Source: Lactobacillus panisapium
Lineage (GTDB): Bacteria; Bacillota; Bacilli; Lactobacillales; Lactobacillaceae
Assembly: GCF_019469265.1 (NCBI RefSeq)
Contig: NZ_CP048268.1
Span: 2,063,001 to 2,127,000 of the forward strand
DNA length: 64,000 nt
Direction: 5' to 3'
Position numbers and translations under genes: made by a program. Positions 39,044 through 48,418 of this stretch are shown in pieces (the stretch's first letter is position 1; each line of letters opens with the position of its first letter). Under the pieces are notes generated by a model that did no database searches, was not told the DNA's origin, and saw nothing but the letters and a program-made list of their open reading frames with translations.

Positions 39044-40396
39044 ATGAAAGTTGTTAAATTTGGTGGTAGTTCTCTGGCAAACGGAGAACAATTTCAAAAA
39101 GTGCTTAATATTATAAATGCTGATCCAACCAGAAAAGTAATTGTTACTTCAGCACCAGGAAAAAGATTTGAGCAGGATACCAAGGTGACTGACTTATTAA
39201 TTGACTATGCTAAAAAAACGATCAAGCACCAAGACTGTGCCGTAATCGTTCAACAAATTTGGGCCAGATATAGCGAAATTGCACAATTTTTTGACTTAAG
39301 TCCGGACACAATTGCACCTTTACACCAGGAATTGTGCGACTTACCCACAATTTCGTATCCAGACAATGATTTTCTCATGGCTGCATTTAAAGCCCACGGT
39401 GAAAAGCTCAACGCTCAGCTGCTAGCCCTTCTTTTACAACAAAAAAATTTTCCGGCGCGCTTTCTCGATCCCCAAGAAGCCGGCTTTTTAGTCAGCAATG
39501 TCGCTAATGATGCTCAAGTTCTGGAAGAAACCTACCAAAATCTCTCTCGCTGGCGCGACATACCTGAAATTCTTGTTGTTCCGGGATTTTACGGTGTTAC
39601 CCCAACTGGCAGCATTGCAACCTTTTCACGGGGTGGTTCAGATATCACCGGCGCAATTTGGGCCCGAGGAACTGCTGCCGACTTGTACGAGAATTTTACT
39701 GATGTTAATGCCATTTATGCTGCTGATCCAAGAATTGTGACCAAGCCGCACCCAATCAAAATCATGACCTACCGAGAATTACGGGAATTATCTTATGCCG
39801 GGTTTTCGGTTTTCCATGATGAGGCACTAATTCCGGCGATTCAAGGTCAGGTATATATCAACGTGAAAAATACTAACCACCCTGAGCTTCCGGGTACGCT
39901 AATTGTTCCCGAAAAGAATTTTCATCCCAAAAATATTATTACCGGTGTCGCAAGTTCCAATCACTTTGCCGCTTTATACTTACATCGATATTTACTTAAT
40001 AAAGAAACTGGTTTTACGTTAAAACTACTAAAAATATTTTACCAGTTTAATATCTCATATGAGCATATGCCATCTGGAATTGACGACTTAACCGTTATTT
40101 TTGACAAACGCCAGTTTACTGAAAAACTGCGCCAACAAATGTGTGCCGAGATTAAGCGAGTTCTCCAGCCTGATCAATTAGAATGGATTGATGATTATGC
40201 CATCATCATGGTTGTCGGCGAAGGCATGCGTAACAAAATCGGTGCCATGCAAAACATCACTACCCCACTGGCCCAAAGGCACGTTGCAATTCATATGATT
40301 AATCAAGGGGCTTCCCGTATTTCAATAATGCTGGGAACTAAAAAAGAGGATGCGGCTGCCGCCGTTACCCAGATTTACCACCAATTTTTCAAATAA
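39044..40396 (+). CDS. lysC: Aspartate kinase
   Basis: 450 residues, monofunctional LysC/ThrA-type kinase. The N-terminal VVKFGGSSLA nucleotide motif and FSRGGSDITGAIWA are present, and about 150 C-terminal residues contain two ACT domains for feedback control. It phosphorylates aspartate, the first committed step. GCAGGTGATCGAG lies before the ATG. It diverges from the L-box operon and is followed by dapF. Confidence 0.94.
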   Translation: MKVVKFGGSSLANGEQFQKVLNIINADPTRKVIVTSAPGKRFEQDTKVTDLLIDYAKKTIKHQDCAVIVQQIWARYSEIAQFFDLSPDTIAPLHQELCDLPTISYPDNDFLMAAFKAHGEKLNAQLLALLLQQKNFPARFLDPQEAGFLVSNVANDAQVLEETYQNLSRWRDIPEILVVPGFYGVTPTGSIATFSRGGSDITGAIWARGTAADLYENFTDVNAIYAADPRIVTKPHPIKIMTYRELRELSYAGFSVFHDEALIPAIQGQVYINVKNTNHPELPGTLIVPEKNFHPKNIITGVASSNHFAALYLHRYLLNKETGFTLKLLKIFYQFNISYEHMPSGIDDLTVIFDKRQFTEKLRQQMCAEIKRVLQPDQLEWIDDYAIIMVVGEGMRNKIGAMQNITTPLAQRHVAIHMINQGASRISIMLGTKKEDAAAAVTQIYHQFFK

Positions 40397-40417
40397 TTTT
40401 CAAGGGAGTTCAAACAA

Positions 40418-41401
40418 ATGGTTTACATGCAAAAAGTTCATGGTTCGCAGAACACTTTTTTCTTACTCGATCAAACACAGTTAAAGCAGACACTTTCACA
40501 AGCAGAATTAGTTCGGCTGGCAAAGCAATTGACCAATGCCAAAACGGGCCTATTGGGTGGAGCAGATGGTCTTTTGGTAGTCAGTTCATCAAGCCACCAA
40601 AATGTTCTTGGAAAAATGCAGGTTATTAACGCAGATGGGTCGATTGCCTCCATGTGCGGTAATGGTCTTAGGACCGTTGGGCGCTATTTAGCCGAAAAAT
40701 ATCACCAAAATTCGTTTAAAGTTGAGACCCAGCAAGCGGATCTCAAGGTGAGTGTTGAACCCGACTGGGCAGAGAGCGTCAAAGCGATTAGTGTTGAAAT
40801 CAGCCCCGTCAGCTTTGCCAAGCAGGATCTACCTTTTGCACAGTTGAATTGCAGTAAGCTCATTAATCAAGAAGTACCCGCTTTTGCCCCGGGCCTAAAG
40901 TTTACTGCTGTGGCTGTCCCCAACCCGCATTTAATCAGCATTGTTTCTGCGGAAGTTTTAGCCAGTTCCTTATTAGAAAAACTCGGCACCAAGCTCAATC
41001 AACCGAATCCATATTTTCCCGATGGCGTGAATGTCAGCTTTGCCCAAGTGATTGATTCACGGCACCTCTTTGTCCGTACTTTTGAGCGTGGGGTTGGTTT
41101 TACTAATGCTTGTGGCACGGGAATGTCGGCCGCCAGTTTGGTATTTGCACTAACGCACCAGCAGGAAAAAGGTTTTAATCACTTACTCACCGTTTCCAAT
41201 CCAGGCGGCTTCGTTCAAACTAGAGTACACCAGCAAGAAAATCATTATTGGATTGAGCTCATCGGTAACGCTACCGTCACACATAATATCAATGCTGACG
41301 AAAGTTTATTTCACCAGGATTTGCCGGACTTCAGTCTTTTTCAAGTTGAGCAGACCTCAGAAAATGCGGCATATCAAGCCTTTATTTCAAATAATAAATA
41401 G
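40418..41401 (+). CDS. dapF: Diaminopimelate epimerase
   Basis: 327 residues, somewhat longer than the usual ~275. The two catalytic cysteines are C80 in SMCGNGLRTVGRY and C232 in TNACGTGMSA. It converts L,L-DAP to meso-DAP for LysA and, where used, the cell wall. AAGGGAG lies before the ATG, and the gap to lysC is 21 bp, so the pair is one transcript. The extra length is mainly in the C-terminal tail after the second domain. Confidence 0.95.
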   Translation: MVYMQKVHGSQNTFFLLDQTQLKQTLSQAELVRLAKQLTNAKTGLLGGADGLLVVSSSSHQNVLGKMQVINADGSIASMCGNGLRTVGRYLAEKYHQNSFKVETQQADLKVSVEPDWAESVKAISVEISPVSFAKQDLPFAQLNCSKLINQEVPAFAPGLKFTAVAVPNPHLISIVSAEVLASSLLEKLGTKLNQPNPYFPDGVNVSFAQVIDSRHLFVRTFERGVGFTNACGTGMSAASLVFALTHQQEKGFNHLLTVSNPGGFVQTRVHQQENHYWIELIGNATVTHNINADESLFHQDLPDFSLFQVEQTSENAAYQAFISNNK

Positions 41402-41555
41402 TAAGCAAGCTTGCCCTTAAATTGGCAATTTTGTATTTATATAATAATGTTTTACTTAAAAATATGGCTCGGCAAAAATAAGTAATTCAGTTAATCATAA
41501 TCTGGTAAAATAAGTTGAATTATTTTTAGATTTTGATCAAGAAAGTTGTATAAAA

Positions 41556-42392
41556 ATGAAAAAGAAAGCATTAAAGCTAATATTACCCGCCATCCTCGTT
41601 TTGCTTAGTTGTGGAAAGCTTGCGGGCACACCTAAAGTCCAAGCAGCGGTCACAACTGCCAACATTTCTGCTATGTCGCCGAGTAAAAACGCAGCCAATT
41701 TCATGGATTTTATTGCCAAAAAGAAATCACTGACATCTGCGCAGAAAAATGAGGCCAAAAAAGCAGCTAAGTTGCTTAGAACAGGTAAGCTTGGCGCTAC
41801 AGCGGCTCCTTCTTGGTTTACTACAACTGTCAAATTTGGTAGTCCTGATGATGCAACTAGTGCGGCTAATATTGCTGCATCCCTTCCCAACTTGACTAGT
41901 CTTAACCAAAAAAGGGCTAAGCTTGGTGAGAAGCGGCTAAAGATTTCTCTTATTTCAACCGCAATCTCAATGATTGATAGTGACTACCAAAAGCGTGGCG
42001 GACTCGCACATCCGCAATACTATCATTATGCTGGTAACCTAGAAAATCTAGCTGCTGGTGGTAATCCAGTTACTATGTGGCTGGGTGAAAAAGCAAACTG
42101 GAAGTGGGATGTTAAGAAAACGCCGAATCTTGCTCGCTATCAATTTGCACCCAATTGGAGCAATAAGAAATACACGCACGCAGTTCTAGGAACAAATGGT
42201 TACAAAACCGCTGGACATTATACTAATGTCGTTAACAAAAATCATCGGGTGATGGGAATGGCTCACATGACGCAAAGCCCTGACTATGGCTATGTTGATG
42301 CCTACAATGCCACAAATAAAGGAACCAAGAGCGCCATTACACTAACTAAATATCGCGCCTTAGTAAAAGAATGGTTAGCTAAAAAAGGATAA
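41556..42392 (+). CDS. Secreted protein with SEC10/PgrA-type (CAP-like) domain
   Basis: 278 residues. The Sec signal peptide covers about residues 1-30 (KKK, hydrophobic core, likely cut after KVQA). The C-terminal half resembles the SEC10/PgrA surface-exclusion domain found in lactobacillus surface proteins: LNQKRAKLGEKRLKIS, ENLAAGG, GHYTNVVNKNHRVMGMA. No LPXTG motif or membrane tail is present, so it is released or held non-covalently. Function unknown. It is monocistronic, followed by a terminator. Confidence 0.75.
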   Translation: MKKKALKLILPAILVLLSCGKLAGTPKVQAAVTTANISAMSPSKNAANFMDFIAKKKSLTSAQKNEAKKAAKLLRTGKLGATAAPSWFTTTVKFGSPDDATSAANIAASLPNLTSLNQKRAKLGEKRLKISLISTAISMIDSDYQKRGGLAHPQYYHYAGNLENLAAGGNPVTMWLGEKANWKWDVKKTPNLARYQFAPNWSNKKYTHAVLGTNGYKTAGHYTNVVNKNHRVMGMAHMTQSPDYGYVDAYNATNKGTKSAITLTKYRALVKEWLAKKG

Positions 42393-42416
42393 AAGCTTTT
42401 TAAAGCAATGAACAAA

Positions 42417-42442
42417 AGTCTGCCAGATTTGGTAGGCTTTTT
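42417..42442 (+). terminator. Rho-independent terminator of the secreted-protein gene
   Basis: AGTCTGCC and GGTAGGCT (one wobble) form the stem with loop AGATTT, followed by six T. Confidence 0.75.
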
Positions 42443-42566
42443 TACTAACATTAATTTTAAAAAGGCCTTATCTGCCAGTTTGAGGTGCTTTTCTGGACTT
42501 TCTTTTTCTTTTTGATGAAGTACAATGTTTTTAGTAAAGCGATTACATATAAAAGGAGTGCTAGAT

Positions 42567-43463
42567 ATGGCAGAACCAGATTATCAAAAATTAGTCAATG
42601 ATATGCGTAAAGAATTTAAGGAGGGTGATGACAAGCGTGACGCAGGCTTGCCGACCCACATTCCCGAAGTGGAGCGTTTCGATAATATTCCTTATGGCAA
42701 AGATCCTAAATATCAGATATTAGATGTTTATTTACCAAGTAAGCGCACCGAGGCTAAATTACCTGTCATCGTCAATATTCACGGGGGCGGCTGGGTTTAT
42801 GGCACCAAAGAAACATATCAATTTTACTGTATGGCACTGGCTAAAGAGGGTTTTGCCGTTGTAAATGCAAATTATCGGTTAGCTCCTGATGTTGTTTATC
42901 CAGGTGAACTTGATGATGTTAATCGCGTTTTTCATTGGGTAGCAGACACTGCTAATGCCCAAAAATACCAGTTTGACCTTGATAACGTCTTCATCGTCGG
43001 CGATAGTGCTGGCGGTCAAATGGGAGAACAAATTTTAGCAATTTATACCAATGAGAATTACCGCAAATACTTTGGCTATGCGTTACCACAACTAACAATT
43101 AAGGCGGCTGCACTTAATTGTGGTGCTTATTTCTTAACGGAAATCAATTCAATCGCAGGAGCACCAGAAGCATATTTTCGGCCAGAAATTCGCTTAACTG
43201 AACATGAGCAGCTAAACGTTGAACAATTTTTAACAAAAGACTTGCCGCCAATTTACCTAATGACTTGTACGGATGACTTTTTACGCGACAATGCCTATAT
43301 GCTTTCGGGTTACTTACATGCTAAGGGCATCTTCCATGAAATTCACTTTTACGGTGATGCTGAGCACCGCCGCGAGCACGTTTTCCATGTGAACCAAAGA
43401 GACGATCTAGCTAAAAAATGTAACTTAGATGAATTAAACTTTTTCCGTAAGTATTTAAATTAG
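42567..43463 (+). CDS. Alpha/beta hydrolase (HSL-type esterase/lipase)
   Basis: 298 residues, cytosolic. The oxyanion motif is VNIHGGGWVYG, the nucleophile elbow GDSAGGQ and the catalytic His in GDAEHRREHVF; a DD pair precedes it (CTDDFLRD). This is the hormone-sensitive-lipase-like family that hydrolyses short acyl or carbamoyl esters. ATG at 42567 with AAAAGGAG is used rather than an upstream frame start without a ribosome site. Confidence 0.87.
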   Translation: MAEPDYQKLVNDMRKEFKEGDDKRDAGLPTHIPEVERFDNIPYGKDPKYQILDVYLPSKRTEAKLPVIVNIHGGGWVYGTKETYQFYCMALAKEGFAVVNANYRLAPDVVYPGELDDVNRVFHWVADTANAQKYQFDLDNVFIVGDSAGGQMGEQILAIYTNENYRKYFGYALPQLTIKAAALNCGAYFLTEINSIAGAPEAYFRPEIRLTEHEQLNVEQFLTKDLPPIYLMTCTDDFLRDNAYMLSGYLHAKGIFHEIHFYGDAEHRREHVFHVNQRDDLAKKCNLDELNFFRKYLN

Positions 43464-43485
43464 AATTTCATCTCGTTGTAAAATA

Positions 43486-43521
43486 ATGGTTGAACTAACA
43501 AGGTAGTTCAATCATTTTTTT
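43486..43521 (+). terminator. Rho-independent terminator of the esterase gene
   Basis: ATGGTTGAACTA and TAGTTCAATCAT pair (one G-T wobble) around ACAAGG and are followed by a T tract. Confidence 0.85.
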
Positions 43522-43541
43522 GACTAAAGGAGGAGTTTCTA

Positions 43542-44417
43542 GTGCCTGATAAACACGAACTGGTCCAGTTAGATAAACTACCGCTATACATTGAAATTCA
43601 CCAGCAAAACAATGAGTCAGACGTGGCGCCGCATTGGCACCAAAGTATAGAACTCAGTTTTACCATGCGTGGTCAAATTGCTCACTTTATTATTAACGGT
43701 GTCGATCATCATACACATCCAGGCGAGATCTTAGTGATAAATTCCCAAGTTGTTCACAGCGTCCGAAGCAGTACATCCTCTTGCTCGGACTTGATGCTTA
43801 CCATGCTTTTTCCTTATTCACTGGTTTTACAAGTATTTCCTGAAATGGATCAATATATGATTGACCTTAAACCACTAGCCGAATTATCAGTGGAACAAAT
43901 CGCTCAATATCACCACTTACAAGCTCTACTTAGCCGGATTACCGAGACAAAGTTAGCTAATGACAGCGAATTTCAAAACTTGGAACTAACAATTCTGAGC
44001 TATCAGGTGTTAGAAATTTTACTTAAGTATTTTTTACGGACTCGCGACAATAATAGCCAGCTATCAAGCAATCTATTAATTACTGGGCACTTAAGGCGAG
44101 CATTAGATTTCATTCAGGATCATTATCAAGAACCATTTTCATTGCAGGATATTGCAGATAGCTGCCATTTAGCACGACAATATTTACAACGAATTTTTCG
44201 GCAAAACATGGGCATTACTTTGGGTAAATATATTAGAAATTATCGTGCTCAACGTGCCTATCAAGAATTATGCGGTACTTCTCACACGCTAACAGCCGTT
44301 GCCATGAATAACGGCTTTAGTGGTGTCAGATCTTTGAATCGGGCGATGGTCGCTAATTATGGGCAGACCGGTATGCAAATTCGCAAAGGTTCCTCAGCGC
44401 CAGATTCAGGCGACTGA
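43542..44417 (+). CDS. AraC-family transcriptional regulator
   Basis: 291 residues. The N-terminal cupin-type ligand domain has HWHQSIELSFTMRG. The C-terminal double HTH (about 195-285) begins ALDFIQDHYQEPFSLQDIADSCHLARQYLQRIFRQ. GTG start with AAAGGAGG upstream. It precedes an MFS carrier gene by 76 bp on the same strand and probably regulates it. The ligand is not known. Confidence 0.9.
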   Translation: MPDKHELVQLDKLPLYIEIHQQNNESDVAPHWHQSIELSFTMRGQIAHFIINGVDHHTHPGEILVINSQVVHSVRSSTSSCSDLMLTMLFPYSLVLQVFPEMDQYMIDLKPLAELSVEQIAQYHHLQALLSRITETKLANDSEFQNLELTILSYQVLEILLKYFLRTRDNNSQLSSNLLITGHLRRALDFIQDHYQEPFSLQDIADSCHLARQYLQRIFRQNMGITLGKYIRNYRAQRAYQELCGTSHTLTAVAMNNGFSGVRSLNRAMVANYGQTGMQIRKGSSAPDSGD

Positions 44418-44493
44418 AAGCGTTATTTCAAATGGAAAAAGCAAGTATAATATTAACGAAAACGATTTATAGCTGAAGAAATGAGGAGCTAGT

Positions 44494-45675
44494 ATGAAAA
44501 AAGTTAATCCAAAATCTGGATTGTTCAAAGTTGCCTTATTATCAATTTCTTTATTATTGATGATAGCGCCACAAATTTCATCGGTACTGCCATTAATGTA
44601 CTCATCATTCCCAGATGTCTCACGTGCAGCCGTTGAAACTTTAAGTACTATTCCAAATATTGGAATAGTTGTTGGCTTAGTATTAAGCCCATTTTTAATC
44701 AAATTATTGGGTACCAAAACAACCGTAATTACGGGTCTTATTATTGCACTTCTAGCCGGAACTTATCCGATGTATGCTACTGGCTATACCCTAATTTTGG
44801 TATCACGTTTCTTACTGGGTGCTGGAATTGGTCTATTTAATTCCCTTGCAGTTAGCTTATTATCCAAATTCTATGCGGGCGATGAACTATCAACAATGCT
44901 GGGTTTCCAAAATTCAATGGGTAGTGTAGGAGCAGCTATTTTTTCATTTTGTGTCGGCATATTAGCAGTTAATGGCTGGCACGCAACCTTCGCTATTTAC
45001 CTAGCAGCTTTGCCTATTCTACTGTTGTTCGGCTTTGTGGTTAAATTACCTGATCAACAACAAACTGATAGTACTGACCAATCAGCTAACCGGGAAGAAA
45101 ACAAAATTAATGCCAGCGTGATTGAAATCGCCATCGTTATGTTCTTTATGTATGTTTTCTTTATGCCAATGTCTTTCAAACTACCGCAATTGGCAACAAG
45201 CCAGAAAATTGCAAATGTTAGCCAAATCGCTTTCGTTTCAAGTGTAGTTACACTTATTGGAATTCCTGTAGGCATGTGCTACGGCTTTTTGAAAAAGAAA
45301 CTGCATGATTTGATTCTGCCGATCGGTTTGTTTTTACAAGTTGCCGGCTTGCTTGCAATTGCATATGCTGTTAACTTGCCAATGTTATTTGTAGCCGTTA
45401 TCGTCTTAGGTGCTGGCTTTGGCCTATCAGTTCCTTATATTTTTAACTGGCTGGATGAAGCAGCCCCGAAAAATTCCGTTAACTTTGCTACAACAATTAC
45501 CCTAGTATTAGTAAACATTGGCTGTGCTGTTTCACCAACTATCATTAACTGGCTTGGTGCCACTTTGGGTTCAGGTACTCCACGTTCTGACATGACAATG
45601 GCTGGAATTGGAATGGCAATTTTGTTCTGCTACAGTATTGTGCACTACTTCCAAATTAAAAAACAGCATAAATAA
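44494..45675 (+). CDS. MFS transporter
   Basis: 393 residues with 12 predicted membrane segments. RFLLGAGIGLFNSLAVSLLS carries the motif-4-like region, and a short charged central loop follows residue 185. AGGAGCT lies before the ATG. A TATAAT at about 44446 suggests a promoter of its own. The substrate is unknown; the AraC regulator upstream is the likely controller. Confidence 0.85.
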   Translation: MKKVNPKSGLFKVALLSISLLLMIAPQISSVLPLMYSSFPDVSRAAVETLSTIPNIGIVVGLVLSPFLIKLLGTKTTVITGLIIALLAGTYPMYATGYTLILVSRFLLGAGIGLFNSLAVSLLSKFYAGDELSTMLGFQNSMGSVGAAIFSFCVGILAVNGWHATFAIYLAALPILLLFGFVVKLPDQQQTDSTDQSANREENKINASVIEIAIVMFFMYVFFMPMSFKLPQLATSQKIANVSQIAFVSSVVTLIGIPVGMCYGFLKKKLHDLILPIGLFLQVAGLLAIAYAVNLPMLFVAVIVLGAGFGLSVPYIFNWLDEAAPKNSVNFATTITLVLVNIGCAVSPTIINWLGATLGSGTPRSDMTMAGIGMAILFCYSIVHYFQIKKQHK

Positions 45676-45680
45676 AGCAA

Positions 45681-45712
45681 AAAACGACATTCTTGTTAGA
45701 ATGTCGTTTTTA
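45681..45712 (+). terminator. Rho-independent terminator of the MFS gene
   Basis: AAAACGACATTCT and AGAATGTCGTTTT are exact inverted repeats around TGTT. Confidence 0.85.
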
Positions 45713-45740
45713 GTTACACATTTACTATGATTATGAACAT

Positions 45741-45783
45741 AAAAACCGTGAGTTAAAGATTTAACTTTAATTGACGGTTTGTT
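45741..45783. terminator. Terminator of the permease operon
   Basis: AAACCGT/ACGGTTT outer arms and AGTTAAA/TTTAACT inner arms form a long hairpin. A T tract follows in both directions. On the minus strand it lies 15 bp after the permease stop. Confidence 0.7.
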
Positions 45784-45797
45784 TTTTACTCAAATAA

Positions 45798-47198
45798 TTA
45801 CTGCTTATTTTTTTGCCACCGTGAAAACCAAAACATCAACAATGGCAAAATGATAAAGCCAAACACCATCATGAATATCGCGTACCAATTGACACCAACG
45901 ACTTTGCCATTTTCAATAATGCCAAATTGTGCTTGCCAATTGTACTTCACTAATAGAAAAATGACTAAAGCAATCGATAAAAGCGGTACGATGATGTCTG
46001 TCCAAATGTTCTTTGGCGCTGGCAAAATTGGTTCCTTGTTCTTACCAAAGTAAAAACAAATGACCGCTAGGGGCACAATCATAAAGCCTAGAAACCGCAC
46101 CATTGCACTCAGTGTAATCAAATTTACCATATTATATTGAAAAGCAAGTGGAACTAAGATTGCTAAAGCCTCAGAAATAAAGAAGGTTCTAACAGGAAAG
46201 TTTCTTTTGGTTCTTTTCGTGAGTGAAGAAGGCAACTGATTTTCACGCGCCATCGCTTCTAAAATCCGGGGTGCATTAAAGCTTGAGGCCACATTGATGC
46301 CCAGCATTGATACTAATGCTCCTACCAAGATTACATCGCGCAAGATTTCATTATTAAAAATTGCACTGATTGCTACTACCTGTTTAGTCGTCATCAATGC
46401 TTTCGGATTTAGCATCAAAGCAACAGCCACTACCCCAATATAAATTGCAGCAATAATAAAAATTGCCAGCGGAATAGCCTTAGGCAGGTTCTTTTCTGGC
46501 TCCTGCATATCATCAGACCCAGAAGCCACCGATTCAAAACCGGTAAAAGCGTAAAAAGCAGAAACAACAGCCATCACAAAACCTGTGGTTGTCAGTGTCG
46601 GAACAATTCTGTGGCCATTTTGCGTGATTTGGTCAACCATTGTTAAGTTGTGTGACGCCCCCGTCGTAATCAAAAGTACTACGCCAGCGACAATAATTAG
46701 CACTAATGCAAACAGCTTTCCTGCTGTCGCGAGGTTCATTACCAACTTGACAAATTTTTGACCAAATAAGTTAATCACTGAAATTATTAACATTAAAACC
46801 AAAAAGCCAATGGTTACATTTAATACGCTGTCTGGATTACCACCGAAGATAGAAATCGTTGACTTAATCACACCTACTGCCATTACTCCCCAAGCAACAC
46901 TAGCGGAAAAATAGCGCAGAATGCCGACATAAAAGCCAACATTTTCACCAAAAGCAGCCTTTGTGTACGCATACGAAGCACCAGACTTAGTCACATATTT
47001 GGCCGCAGCCGAAAATGAAATGGCCAAAATCGCCGCAAAAATTGCTGCAATTAAGTAAACAATCAAAGACTTGCTGCCTGCCTGAGTAACAACACTTCCG
47101 GGAGTTAAAAAAATACCGGAACCAATAATTGAGTTAATTGCTAAAAGTACAATCGACCAAAAGCCTAACTTGTCATTTGCCTTCTCATTTGTGTTCAT
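45798..47198 (-). CDS. APC-family amino acid permease
   Basis: 466 residues and about 12 membrane segments. The family start LGFWSIVLLAINSIIGSGIFLTPG contains the GSGIF substrate loop of APC transporters, and SAFYAFTGFESVASGSDDMQEPEKNLP is the TM6-loop signature. It lies 12 bp after a C26 amidohydrolase gene, so it probably brings in the amino acid or gamma-glutamyl compound that enzyme uses. Specificity unknown. Confidence 0.9.
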   Translation of the reverse strand: MNTNEKANDKLGFWSIVLLAINSIIGSGIFLTPGSVVTQAGSKSLIVYLIAAIFAAILAISFSAAAKYVTKSGASYAYTKAAFGENVGFYVGILRYFSASVAWGVMAVGVIKSTISIFGGNPDSVLNVTIGFLVLMLIISVINLFGQKFVKLVMNLATAGKLFALVLIIVAGVVLLITTGASHNLTMVDQITQNGHRIVPTLTTTGFVMAVVSAFYAFTGFESVASGSDDMQEPEKNLPKAIPLAIFIIAAIYIGVVAVALMLNPKALMTTKQVVAISAIFNNEILRDVILVGALVSMLGINVASSFNAPRILEAMARENQLPSSLTKRTKRNFPVRTFFISEALAILVPLAFQYNMVNLITLSAMVRFLGFMIVPLAVICFYFGKNKEPILPAPKNIWTDIIVPLLSIALVIFLLVKYNWQAQFGIIENGKVVGVNWYAIFMMVFGFIILPLLMFWFSRWQKNKQ

Positions 47199-47210
47199 AA
47201 TTATCTTCTT

Positions 47211-47939
47211 TTACTTTGCATTCTCAATAACGAACTTAAACAAATTATTTTGGAATTTAGTATCTGGATTTTTGTGAAGCATTTCTGGATGCCATTGAAC
47301 AGCCAAAACATTGCCAGCCTTGTTTTCCAAGCCCTCAATAACACCATCACTTGCATGGGCAACTTCAATTAAGTCCGGTGCGACCTTATTAATTAGCTGA
47401 TGATGGAAAGAATTTACCATAAATTCTGTCTTGCCTAATGTTTGAGCAAGTACACTTCCCTCTTTTACTTTCATTCCATGCGTTGGCAAATCTGGCGTAT
47501 GCTGTTGATCATGCTTGAGCGTCTGTTCTTTGCGGTAAGCCACATCTTGATACAGGCTGCCACCATGAGCAACATTAATAATTTGCGCACCCCGACAGAT
47601 TCCCAACACCGGCTTACCCATTTCTTCGGCCAACTTTAAAAGAAGCATATCAAAATGATCACGGGCGGGCCAAATTTCACCAATATTAGGCTTGAGTTCT
47701 TCACCGTATAGGTGCGGATCGACATCATGCCCACCAGATAAAATCAACCCTTGAACATGTTCCATTTGTGCTTTAACTACATCATCATTGCCAGTAAACG
47801 GAATAACATATGGCACACCACCATTTTGAACCACTGAATCAACGTAATCTTCATTAATATAGCTACGGCGATACCCGAGAAAAAGGCCCTCAGTATCAAT
47901 CATTTCCGAGCCAGCAATTCCAATAATCGGTTTTGTCAT
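47211..47939 (-). CDS. Gamma-glutamyl-gamma-aminobutyrate hydrolase-like protein (peptidase C26)
   Basis: 242 residues, class I amidotransferase fold used as a hydrolase. The nucleophile Cys lies in VLGICRGAQIINVA and the His/Glu pair in VQWHPEML; LILSGGHDVDP is the oxyanion strand. The family (PuuD) cleaves gamma-glutamyl amides. GGAG lies before the ATG. It is first in a two-gene operon with an APC permease. Confidence 0.9.
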   Translation of the reverse strand: MTKPIIGIAGSEMIDTEGLFLGYRRSYINEDYVDSVVQNGGVPYVIPFTGNDDVVKAQMEHVQGLILSGGHDVDPHLYGEELKPNIGEIWPARDHFDMLLLKLAEEMGKPVLGICRGAQIINVAHGGSLYQDVAYRKEQTLKHDQQHTPDLPTHGMKVKEGSVLAQTLGKTEFMVNSFHHQLINKVAPDLIEVAHASDGVIEGLENKAGNVLAVQWHPEMLHKNPDTKFQNNLFKFVIENAK

Positions 47940-47978
47940 TTTCTTCTCCTACTTTTTTAACTCTAATTTTCTATTTTT

Positions 47979-47987
47979 ATTATAGCA
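47979..47987 (-). promoter_or_regulatory. Extended -10 promoter of the C26-permease operon
   Basis: The minus-strand bases are TGCTATAAT; the start would fall about 33 nt before the ATG. No clear -35 is seen. Confidence 0.5.
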
Positions 47988-48087
47988 ATAAATTTAAGTT
48001 TAAAGGGAAAATCTGTTTGCCAATTGGTTTAGCCTATTAACGTTAATAATTAGTTGCCTTCATCTTAAAGCTATTATTTTCACTTGA

Positions 48088-48113
48088 GTTAATATTTCCT
48101 GGGAAATATTAAC
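48088..48113. repeat. 26-bp perfect palindrome (shared TATTTCC-N2-GGAAATA motif, copy 1)
   Basis: GTTAATATTTCC and GGAAATATTAAC are exact inverted repeats around TG. No U-tract follows. The core recurs at 58184-58199 and, with one mismatch, near 59949. Confidence 0.6.
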
Positions 48114-48227
48114 CGCGAATTTGGTTAGCAGATAGTAGGTTAGAGTTAAAGTCTTAACTCTTGAGTGTCCTTATTAAAAATTGGTTTAGCCAATTTTTCC
48201 GTTTTATACTAAGCACCTACTTTTTAT

Positions 48228-48275
48228 TAAAGAAAAACACTGCTAATTAGATTACCTACAATCTAATTGGCAGTG
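48228..48275 (-). terminator. Terminator of the GNAT-cdd-ASCH operon
   Basis: On the minus strand CACTGCCAATTAGATT pairs with AATCTAATTAGCAGTG (one wobble), loop GTAGGT, and is followed by TTTTTCTTT. It lies about 145 bp after the ASCH stop. Confidence 0.7.
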
Positions 48276-48418
48276 GATAAAAAGCAGTATTAAATAAAAT
48301 AAGTTTCAGGTAAAATTCAGTCCTTAAGTTCAGAGCTATTAGCAAAATACTGTATCAACGGCACTAGTCTGTTAGCAACAGTTTTCGCCCACTTTTTAAC
48401 TTTATTTCATTTCAAAGT

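Larger units (their letters stand above)
47940..48418. other. Long gene-free interval rich in inverted repeats
   Basis: No coding frame is convincing here. It holds an extended -10 promoter (47979), palindromes at 48088-48113 and 48142-48161 and a minus-strand terminator (48228-48275). AATTGGTTTAGCC occurs twice (about 48022 and 48179), with a related ATTTGGTTAGCA between (about 48118). In the second copy AAAATTGG/CCAATTTT could form a weak extra hairpin. Confidence 0.6.

Noticed and set aside
44415..44432. TGAAAGCGTTATTTCA as a cre before the MFS gene
   Set aside because: The arms are symmetric but the spacing is two bases longer than either cre form.
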